Shown here in pieces: positions 1-5,575 of a stretch of 5,858 nt of DNA. Under the pieces are notes generated by a model, which worked only from the letters and a program-made list of their open reading frames with translations, did not search any database and had not been told where the DNA came from. Every line of letters starts with the position of its first letter. The first letter of the stretch is position 1. The position numbers were made by a program, and so were the translations under genes. Source of the DNA: Bog-159 sp050011755. Its GTDB lineage: Bacteria; Acidobacteriota; Terriglobia; Bryobacterales; Bryobacteraceae. The stretch is from the NCBI GenBank assembly GCA_050011755.1, contig JBEKIM010000443.1:1-5858 (forward strand), read 5' to 3'.

Positions 1-835
1 CGATCACGTCGCGCACCCCGATGTTGGTGCCGATGGCGAACTCGCCCACGCGATCGCTATTCTCGTCGGTATGGGTATAGCGCCAGAACTCGTCTTCGAG
101 GGCGCGGTTGGCGCAGTGCGCTTCCGTCAGACGGTTGCCTTTGATGCGGATGGTCAGTGGTTCGAACTGCAGGTCCCCGTACTTGGCGCACAGGTAATCG
201 CCGACCACGCCATCCACCACGAAGGTGCCGTTTACCTCGCCGGGTGTGGTGAAAATCTCGCCGCCCGGCAGATTGCCCCAGGTATTCTGGCTGATGATCC
301 CGCTGGTCTTCAGCCATTTATAATCCGGATTCATCTCCGCGGTCAAGTCGGTGCCGGCCGGCGTTTTGGCGCGCACCAGCGAGGCGGCGCGCGCGATCTC
401 GATCACCTGCAGGCTGATGCGATCCACTTCGCGAAAATCGGCGCGCATGCCATCCCGCATGATTTGCTTGGTGATGTTCACCATGTGGGCATGCCGGATG
501 TGGCAGCGCGTGACCACCTCGGTCATCTGCATGCGCGAGCGCAACTCGTTGGCCTGCGCCTGCGCGGCGAAGATGCTCACTTGGCTGGTTTCCAGATCGT
601 CGAGCACCGGGCGCGGCATATCGGCGAGCGGCCGCGGAGCGACTTCCTCGAGCGTCCAGGAGCGATACGGCGCGCCCACGCTGTCGAGCTCGGCGGCCAG
701 CGCGGCGGCGATATCGATGGAAGCGTGGTCGGTAATCAGCGTCACTTTTTCGTGCGGCTGTATGCGCAGGCAGACCACCACCGCGTTGTGCGCTCCTTCC
801 ACCAGCGAGGACTCCACGGCCACTTCTTTGATCAC
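1..835 (-). CDS. M29-type metallo-aminopeptidase, partial (C-terminus beyond left edge)
   Basis: This gene encodes 278 visible residues of a protein resembling the aminopeptidase T/AmpS family (peptidase M29), which removes N-terminal residues using two metal ions. Visible marks are NLPGGEIFTTP at residues 188-198 and GEFAIGTN at 264-271. E193 and E265 match the first two metal-ligand glutamates of the family. The later His and His-x-Asp ligands would lie outside the window. The first 100 residues or so resemble the family's N-terminal domain, and no signal peptide is seen, so it is probably cytoplasmic. I chose the GTG at 833-835 because AGGTG at 842-846 sits 6 nt upstream. An in-frame GTG at 842-844 would overlap the ligase stop as GTGA and is a real alternative. 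Translation should be coupled to the ligase gene upstream. Family assignment is fairly firm; substrate is unknown. Confidence 0.8.
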   Translation of the reverse strand, partial: MIKEVAVESSLVEGAHNAVVVCLRIQPHEKVTLITDHASIDIAAALAAELDSVGAPYRSWTLEEVAPRPLADMPRPVLDDLETSQVSIFAAQAQANELRSRMQMTEVVTRCHIRHAHMVNITKQIMRDGMRADFREVDRISLQVIEIARAASLVRAKTPAGTDLTAEMNPDYKWLKTSGIISQNTWGNLPGGEIFTTPGEVNGTFVVDGVVGDYLCAKYGDLQFEPLTIRIKGNRLTEAHCANRALEDEFWRYTHTDENSDRVGEFAIGTNIGVRDVI

Positions 836-846
836 AGAATTCACCT
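836..846 (-). promoter_or_regulatory. Ligase stop / aminopeptidase ribosome-binding site junction
   Basis: The last sense codon and stop of the ligase read AGG TGA. The same bases form a Shine-Dalgarno-like AGGTG, 6 nt ahead of the GTG at 833-835. A second in-frame GTG at 842-844 overlaps the stop. Either choice implies that ribosomes finishing the ligase start the aminopeptidase, fixing the two proteins at a coupled ratio. Confidence 0.55.
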
Positions 847-1977
847 GGCTATTGCCTGCCTTTCCTCGGTTTCGTAAATGCCCGCTTCGGTCTCTTCGAT
901 GATGAAGTCGACAACCTTCTTCATGTCCTTCGTTTCGTTCCAGACACGCAACTGCCGATCCGCGCCCGTTCCATTCTGCAGGATCGTGCGCAGGTAATTA
1001 ATCTCTTCGCGGCTGCCCAGCTCATCGACCACATCGTCGATAATCTCGAAGTATTCGTCCATCAGCTCGCGAAACGGCACTTCAATGCGCTTGCCGAAAT
1101 CGATCAGCTTGCCGTCGATGCCGTAACGCAGGGCGCGCCACTTATTCTCCATGATGAGCGCCCGCCGGTAGAGGCGGAAGCCCTGATTCATGGAGTGCAG
1201 CTTGTAAAGCTTGGCCACGGTAGCCTGGATCAGCGCGGCCAGGGCGATGGTTTCTTCGGCGCGCATGGGGATGTCGCACACCCGGAATTCGAGCGTGCTG
1301 AAATACGGATGCGGGCGGATATCCCACCAGATTTTCTTGGCGTTATCGATGCAGTTGGTCTTCACCAGCAGGTTGATGAAGCTCTCGTATTCGCCGTAGC
1401 TCGGAAAATAGTCGGGGATGTTCGTGCGCGGGAATTTGTCGAAAACCTTGCAGCGGTACGATTTCAAACCGGTATCCATGCCCCGCCAGAAAGGCGAGTT
1501 CGTGGAGATGGCCAGAATGTGCGGCAGAAAATAGCGCGCGGCATTCATGATGTGGATGGCCGTCTCCGGATCTTCGATGCCGATGTGTACGTGCAGGCCG
1601 AAAATCAGGTTGGCGCGCGCCACCATCTGCATATCTTCGACGATGGTGTGATATCGCTGGTCGGGATAGATCTCCTGTTTGCTCCAGTCGGCGAAGGGAT
1701 GCGAGGCTGCCGCCGCCAGCCGCAGACCATGTTGTTTGGCCAGGTCGATCAGATTGCGGCGGATCATGAAGATTTCCGCTTTGGCCTCTTTAATGTCGCG
1801 GCAGACCAGCGTGCCCGCCTCGATGACCGACTGGTGCATCTCGGGCTTCACGCGCTCGGTAAGCACGGCCTTGCCCTTTTCGATCATCTCCAGGCCGATA
1901 TGCGAACGGAGATCCCGCGTCTCCGGATCGATGGTTTGATACTCCTCCTCAATGCCAATATTCAGGCTGGGCTTCAT
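841..1977 (-). CDS. YbdK-type carboxylate-amine ligase (GCS2 family)
   Basis: This 378-residue protein belongs to the glutamate-cysteine ligase family 2 (YbdK/EgtA-like), which uses ATP to join a carboxylate to an amine. E. coli YbdK is about the same length and has weak gamma-glutamylcysteine ligase activity. Visible motifs are NIGIEEEY at 6-13 (nucleotide/metal-binding glutamates), EMHQSVIEAGT at 46-56, GLHVHIGIED at 127-136, a TNSPFWRGMDTGLKSYR block at 159-175, STLEFRVCDIPM at 227-238 and ENKWRALRYGIDG at 277-289. No signal peptide is seen, so it should be cytoplasmic. The ATG at 1975-1977 is preceded by GAGGGG about 5 nt upstream. It is the first gene of an operon with the M29 aminopeptidase, whose start lies a few bases after this stop. 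That context suggests synthesis of a small peptide or amide rather than bulk glutathione; this is inference. The real substrate is unknown. Confidence 0.92.
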   Translation of the reverse strand: MKPSLNIGIEEEYQTIDPETRDLRSHIGLEMIEKGKAVLTERVKPEMHQSVIEAGTLVCRDIKEAKAEIFMIRRNLIDLAKQHGLRLAAAASHPFADWSKQEIYPDQRYHTIVEDMQMVARANLIFGLHVHIGIEDPETAIHIMNAARYFLPHILAISTNSPFWRGMDTGLKSYRCKVFDKFPRTNIPDYFPSYGEYESFINLLVKTNCIDNAKKIWWDIRPHPYFSTLEFRVCDIPMRAEETIALAALIQATVAKLYKLHSMNQGFRLYRRALIMENKWRALRYGIDGKLIDFGKRIEVPFRELMDEYFEIIDDVVDELGSREEINYLRTILQNGTGADRQLRVWNETKDMKKVVDFIIEETEAGIYETEERQAIAR

Positions 1978-2037
1978 GGATTCCCCTCTTTGATATTATG
2001 CCCTAAGACGCGGCCCGGACGGTGGCACAATTGTATT
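1978..2037. promoter_or_regulatory. 60-bp divergent intergenic region (ligase operon / molybdoenzyme operon)
   Basis: This is the only gap between two divergent operons, so it should hold both promoters. It contains AT-rich islands in otherwise GC-rich DNA: TATTAT at 1994-1999 resembles a -10 box on the plus strand, and its complement CATAAT (2000-1995) resembles one on the minus strand. I could not pair either with a convincing -35 at 16-18 bp. The 10-mer TATTATGCCC occurs at 1994-2003 and again at 2034-2043. The plus-strand start at 2038 has only a weak GGTGG (2021-2025), 12 nt upstream, while the minus-strand start has a good GAGGGG. The promoter role follows from position; exact boxes are uncertain. 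Confidence 0.4.
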
Positions 2038-2487
2038 ATGCCCAGGGTCACCCAATTGAACGTTAACGGAACCCGGTACTCCATCGACGCCGACGGGACC
2101 ATCCCCCTGCTCACAGTCCTGCGCGACCAGCTCGACCTCACCGGAACCAAGTACGGCTGCGGCGAAGGCCAGTGCGGCGCATGCACCGTCCTGCTGGATG
2201 GCCAACCCACGCGCGCCTGCATCACCCCCGTGCGGGCCGCCGCCGGGAAACAGATCACCACTATCGAAGGCATCCACCACCCGCTGCAGGACGCTTTCGT
2301 GGAGGAGGACGCCATGCAGTGCGGCTATTGTACCGCCGGTATGATCGTTTCCGGGGTCGCGCTGCTGAAAAAAACGCCGCACCCCAGCCGCGACGAGATT
2401 GTGCATCACATGAACGGCAATGTCTGCCGCTGCGGCACTTACTTGCGAATCGTCGCCGCGATCCAAAAGGCCGCCCAACATGCCTGA
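2038..2487 (+). CDS. [2Fe-2S] subunit of xanthine dehydrogenase-family oxidoreductase
   Basis: This 149-residue protein is the small electron-transfer subunit of a molybdenum hydroxylase, of the IorA/CoxS type. It carries both iron-sulfur clusters of the family. The N-terminal plant-ferredoxin-like domain has C41, C46, C49 (CGEGQCGAC) and C61. The C-terminal four-helix domain has C95 and C98 (CGYC) and C130 and C132 (CRC). All eight ligands are present, so the protein looks functional. It takes electrons from the molybdenum site of the large subunit encoded next. No signal peptide is present, so if the enzyme works outside the cytoplasm this subunit must travel bound to its partner. The ATG at 2038 is chosen because the mature fold begins there (VTQLNVNGTRYSID). 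The frame stays open far upstream, but only as the antisense of the ligase gene. Confidence 0.95.
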   Translation: MPRVTQLNVNGTRYSIDADGTIPLLTVLRDQLDLTGTKYGCGEGQCGACTVLLDGQPTRACITPVRAAAGKQITTIEGIHHPLQDAFVEEDAMQCGYCTAGMIVSGVALLKKTPHPSRDEIVHHMNGNVCRCGTYLRIVAAIQKAAQHA

Positions 2488-4579
2488 CTCACCCACCCAA
2501 TTCGAATCCGCCCCGATCGCGCCGGAACGCTATGAGCTGGCCGCTCCGCCGGCTTATCGCTTCGCGGTCGACCGCCGCGACTTCCTGGGCCTCCTCGGCG
2601 GCGGACTGCTGGTAGTCTTCTCCGCCTCCGCGCAGGAATCCGGCCGCGGCCGCCGCTCCCAAGCCCTCCCCTCCGACCTCAACGCCTGGCTGCACATCGC
2701 GGAAGATGGCGGCGTGACCATCTGCACCGGCAAGACCGAAGTCGGCCAGAATATCCGTACCTCTCTCAGCCAGGCCGCCGCCGAAGAGCTGCACTGCCCC
2801 ATCGCTTCCGTGAAGTTGATCATGGCCGACACCGCGCTGGTGCCCTACGACATGGGGACTTTCGGCAGCCGGACCACCCCCACCATGGCGCCGCAAGTCC
2901 GCCGCGCCGCCGCTACCGCGCGTGAAGCCCTGCTCGATCTGGCCGCTGAAAAGTGGAACGTGGATCGCGCGAAGTTGTCCATTGTGGATGGCAAAATCGC
3001 GTGCCCGGACGCTGGAAACGCCGCCGCCACGTCCCCGATCGGCTTCGGCGAACTGACCCACGGCCGTAAAATCGCAAAGACCATCGCGCCCGATGTGCCC
3101 GTCGCGCGACCCCTTAAAAAGTCCGCGCCCAAGCTGGAAGCGCGCGACATCGTCACCGGCCGGCACAAATACACGCCCGATCTTACGCGCCCCGGCATGC
3201 TCTACGGCCGCGTGCTGCGCCCACCGGCCTTTGGCGCAACCCTCTCCAGTCTGGACGCGCCCGCGATCCCAGGCGTCACCATAGTCCACGAGCAGAACTT
3301 CGTGGGCGTCGCAGCCTCCGATGCGCCCGCCGCCGCGGAAGCCCTCCGCCAGATCAAAGCCGAATGGAACCGCGAACCTGTCCCGCCCGGCGCAGCCTCC
3401 GGCCCGGGCTTCTTCGAATATCTGAAGCAAACCGCGTCGCCCGGCGAAAGCGATATCCACGGATCCGTTACCGACGCCATGGCCGCCGCCGAGATCAAAC
3501 TGGCCTCGGCTTACACCGTCGCCTATATCGCGCATGCCCCGCTCGAACCGCGCGCCGCGCTGGCCGAATGGGACGCCGGCAAGCTCACCGTGTGGACCGG
3601 TACGCAGGTGCCCTTCGGCGTTCGCTCGGAGTTGGCATCCTCCTTCGGCATACCGGAGGATCGCGTGCGCGTCATCGTGCCCGATACGGGCTCGGCCTAC
3701 GGCGGCAAACACTCGGGCGAATGCGCCGTCGAAGCCGCGCGCCTGGCGAAAGCCGCCGGCAAGCCGGTCAAGCTGGTCTGGACCCGCGAAGAGGAATTCA
3801 CCTGGTCGTACTTCCGGCCCGCCGGCCTCATCGAAATCTCCAGCGGCGCGCATCCGGATGGATCGATCGCCGCCTGGGAATGCCACAACTACAACTCCGG
3901 CGGCTCAGGCCTTGTAGGGAAGTACGATATTCCCGCCCAGCACAATACCTTCCATCCCGCGAAATCGCCCCTTCGGCAGGGCTCCTACCGCGGCCTGGCC
4001 GCCACCGCCAACCATTTCGCGCGCGAGGTGCACATCGATGAACTGGCCCATGCGTTGAAGATGGACCCGCTCGAGTTCCGGCTCACGAACCTCAAGGACG
4101 AGCGTCTGCGCGCGGTCCTGCAGGCCGCGGCCGGCCGCTTCGGATGGGGGCATGGCCAAGGCATCGGAATCGCCGGCGGATTCGAGAAGAACGGCTACAT
4201 CGCCACCTGCGCCCAGGTCTCCGTAGAAAACGGCCGCATCCGCATCGTGCGCGTGGTCGAAGCTTTCGATTGCGGTGCGGTGGTCAATCCCGATCACTTG
4301 CAAAACCAGATCCAGGGCGCGATCTCGATGGCCCTCGGCGGAGCGCTCTTCGAACAAATCCGTTTCGGTGACGGGCAGATTCTGAATCCGCGATTCTCGC
4401 AGTACCGCGTACCCCGGTTTGCCGATATGCCCGAGATCGACGTGGTGCTGGTGGACCGCCCCGACCTGCCCTCCGCCGGCGCCGGCGAAACGCCCATTGT
4501 GGGCCTCGCCCCGGCCGTCTCGAACGCCATCTTCCACCTGAACGGAACCCGGCTCCGTTCCCTGCCCCTGAACCTATAA
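2480..4579 (+). CDS. Tat-exported molybdopterin-binding subunit, xanthine dehydrogenase family (IorB-like)
   Basis: This 699-residue protein is the catalytic subunit of a molybdenum hydroxylase, closest to isoquinoline 1-oxidoreductase beta subunits, which hydroxylate N-heterocycles or oxidise aldehydes using water as oxygen donor. A twin-arginine signal (DRRDFLGLLGGGLLVV, 31-46) ends at ASA (49-51). Cofactor and active-site motifs follow: TGKTEVGQN at 83-91, GTFGSRTTP at 126-134, the hammerhead-like segment around 222-249, SAYGGK at 405-410, RQGSYRGLAATANHFA at 499-514, and GAGE at 667-670 with E670 as the expected catalytic base. The ATG at 2480 overlaps the small-subunit stop by 8 bp and has AAAAGG 9 nt upstream. 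An in-frame ATG at 2420 would add 20 residues encoded inside the small-subunit gene and is less likely. The substrate cannot be told. No cytochrome c or XdhC-type maturation gene lies in the window. Confidence 0.95.
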   Translation: MPDSPTQFESAPIAPERYELAAPPAYRFAVDRRDFLGLLGGGLLVVFSASAQESGRGRRSQALPSDLNAWLHIAEDGGVTICTGKTEVGQNIRTSLSQAAAEELHCPIASVKLIMADTALVPYDMGTFGSRTTPTMAPQVRRAAATAREALLDLAAEKWNVDRAKLSIVDGKIACPDAGNAAATSPIGFGELTHGRKIAKTIAPDVPVARPLKKSAPKLEARDIVTGRHKYTPDLTRPGMLYGRVLRPPAFGATLSSLDAPAIPGVTIVHEQNFVGVAASDAPAAAEALRQIKAEWNREPVPPGAASGPGFFEYLKQTASPGESDIHGSVTDAMAAAEIKLASAYTVAYIAHAPLEPRAALAEWDAGKLTVWTGTQVPFGVRSELASSFGIPEDRVRVIVPDTGSAYGGKHSGECAVEAARLAKAAGKPVKLVWTREEEFTWSYFRPAGLIEISSGAHPDGSIAAWECHNYNSGGSGLVGKYDIPAQHNTFHPAKSPLRQGSYRGLAATANHFAREVHIDELAHALKMDPLEFRLTNLKDERLRAVLQAAAGRFGWGHGQGIGIAGGFEKNGYIATCAQVSVENGRIRIVRVVEAFDCGAVVNPDHLQNQIQGAISMALGGALFEQIRFGDGQILNPRFSQYRVPRFADMPEIDVVLVDRPDLPSAGAGETPIVGLAPAVSNAIFHLNGTRLRSLPLNL

Positions 4580-4673
4580 AAACCGGGCCTGTACTGTTAC
4601 GAATATCCGCTGTACCGGTACAACCTTCCCGGTCATTTGCCCCATTTTTCACCCTAGAATCAGCTCATAACCT
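4580..4673. other. Intergenic region before the PEP-CTERM gene
   Basis: This 94-bp gap holds the palindromic motif at 4589-4622 and a -10-like TAGAAT at 4655-4660. ACCGGG at 4582-4587 can pair with CCCGGT at 4628-4633, enclosing the palindrome, but the T-run that follows is short and about 10 nt away. I therefore do not call a rho-independent terminator for the molybdoenzyme operon here. No good -35 is seen 16-18 bp ahead of TAGAAT. Confidence 0.4.
4589..4622. promoter_or_regulatory. Candidate operator: 12-bp palindrome plus phased half-site
   Basis: TGTACCGGTACA at 4611-4622 is a perfect 12-bp palindrome. The hexamer CTGTAC that starts it (4610-4615) also occurs at 4589-4594, exactly 21 bp earlier, about two helical turns, so both copies would face the same side of the DNA. 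The arrangement looks like a dimer site with an accessory half-site. It lies 52-85 bp ahead of the PEP-CTERM start. Regulator unknown. Confidence 0.35.
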
Positions 4674-5384
4674 ATGAGCAATCATTCAGCCCGATACTTA
4701 CTCGCCGCGCTGCTGGCCATCGCGCCGGCCGCCGCGAAAACGATCAATGCGACGAATGTGACGAACGATTCCCAGGTGTTACTCGGCACCGACGACGATC
4801 TCGTTTTCACTCTTGCCGCGGACTCCGGATCCACCTATCCCGGGGCCATCCAAATCCTGCTCGGATCGATGCCGCTGGGCGGGCCGGTCGAGTCCATCCC
4901 GGGAACCTCGGGTGTCTACATGCCGGGCCTTCTCTTCACCGGCACGCTCGAATCGCAGAATGGCGGAATCTCTATTCCTCTCACGGACCCCAACGCGGCG
5001 CGGGTGGGCTTGCCGGCCGGCGACCTGCTGCTGACACCCGGTTCGCGCAGCGGTGGTTCCTATTCCGGCCCGATCGACTTGATCTCCGCGGAAGTGATGG
5101 TCAGTTCGCAGCAAGCCGCCGAACTCTTCGCCGCCGGCGACTTCATGATCGACCTGCATGACGTAGCCGCCCCCGTTACTTTCGGCTACGCCGGCACGCC
5201 CATCGTCAGCGACTTCACTGCCTCCCTCATCAGCGCCGATGGCGCGCAAAGCGAAGGCGCGCGGGTGATGCAAGCGGATTGCGTACACCCCAGCAATGCT
5301 CCCGAGCCGGGAACGATCGGTCTGCTCATCATCGGCCTCACAATCCTCGCCAGGCGAGCATGGGGACGCGGCGCACGCCTTTAG
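4674..5384 (+). CDS. PEP-CTERM sorting domain protein of unknown function
   Basis: This 236-residue secreted protein has an N-terminal signal peptide (hydrophobic core about residues 8-20, likely cut after the AAA at 19-21). It ends in a PEP-CTERM sorting tail: PEP at 210-212, a hydrophobic helix at 214-225 and an Arg-rich end from 227. In bacteria with exosortase, this tail directs a protein to the envelope, where it is processed and released or attached. The middle, about 185 residues, is Gly/Ser/Pro-rich and probably beta-rich; I do not recognise a domain. One cysteine (C203) sits just before the tail. No exosortase is in the window. The ATG at 4674 is the first possible start because an in-frame TAA lies at 4668-4670. 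No clear ribosome-binding site precedes it. The last four codons and the stop fall inside the palindromic element at 5370-5430. Confidence 0.88.
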   Translation: MSNHSARYLLAALLAIAPAAAKTINATNVTNDSQVLLGTDDDLVFTLAADSGSTYPGAIQILLGSMPLGGPVESIPGTSGVYMPGLLFTGTLESQNGGISIPLTDPNAARVGLPAGDLLLTPGSRSGGSYSGPIDLISAEVMVSSQQAAELFAAGDFMIDLHDVAAPVTFGYAGTPIVSDFTASLISADGAQSEGARVMQADCVHPSNAPEPGTIGLLIIGLTILARRAWGRGARL

Positions 5385-5430
5385 CGCAGCGGGACTCAAA
5401 AAGTCCCGCCGGCACGCTAAAGCGTGCGCC
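5370..5430. repeat. About 61-bp imperfect palindromic element with inner hairpin
   Basis: The left arm GGCGCACGCCTTTAGCG (5370-5386) is the inverse complement of the right arm CGCTAAAGCGTGCGCC (5415-5430), apart from one extra C. Between them, GCGGGACT (5389-5396) and AGTCCCGC (5402-5409) form a perfect 8-bp stem around a CAAAA loop. Single-stranded folding would give a long hairpin with a small internal loop. The left arm begins exactly at codon 233 of the PEP-CTERM gene and contains its stop. No T-run follows on either strand, so it is not a classic terminator, although it may block 3' decay or slow polymerase. The shape resembles dispersed REP-like elements; copy number cannot be judged from one window. 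Confidence 0.8.
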
Positions 5431-5575
5431 ACGGGCCCTCTAGCCGTCACCTTCTCGAGAAATCGCGGCTGAATCGCCTCCCCCATAGACCATCACGCGT
5501 ACTTCCCAGCGAAATAGCCAGGATCCGGGTTTCCGGTTACTCTTAGCTGTGCGGATCGGGGACAATGGTTACGCG
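5431..5575. other. Intergenic region upstream of the histidine ammonia-lyase gene
   Basis: I see no gene here. The 10-bp palindrome TTCTCGAGAA lies at 5452-5461, and CCGGGTTTCCGG (5526-5537) can form a 4-bp stem. The promoter of the ammonia-lyase gene should be in this stretch, but I cannot identify -35 and -10 boxes with confidence. GGGGA at 5558-5562 is a possible, rather distant ribosome-binding site for the start at 5576. Confidence 0.35.

Noticed and set aside
71..877. Long plus-strand open frames opposite the aminopeptidase gene
   Set aside because: The minus strand encodes a recognisable M29 protein with conserved motifs; the plus-strand frames are low-complexity products of high GC content with no recognisable domain.
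1195..2037. Upstream extension of the Fe-S subunit frame to give a 430-residue protein
   Set aside because: The extra residues are antisense to the conserved ligase gene and unlike any Fe-S subunit; the family fold starts at 2038.
2420..2479. ATG at 2420 as start of the molybdopterin subunit
   Set aside because: It would lie deep inside the small-subunit gene and add 20 residues ahead of the Tat signal; the ATG at 2480 has a ribosome-binding site and a normal overlap.
2489..3886. 465-residue minus-strand open frame
   Set aside because: It is antisense to the molybdopterin subunit, whose plus-strand motifs are clear; composition is Gly/Arg-rich as expected of a GC-driven shadow frame.
5389..5409. 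Rho-independent terminator after the PEP-CTERM gene
   Set aside because: The stem is perfect, but no T-run follows on either strand; it fits better as the inner part of the larger palindromic element.
5565..5567. ATG just ahead of the ammonia-lyase start
   Set aside because: It is out of frame with the enzyme and reaches TGA after six codons.
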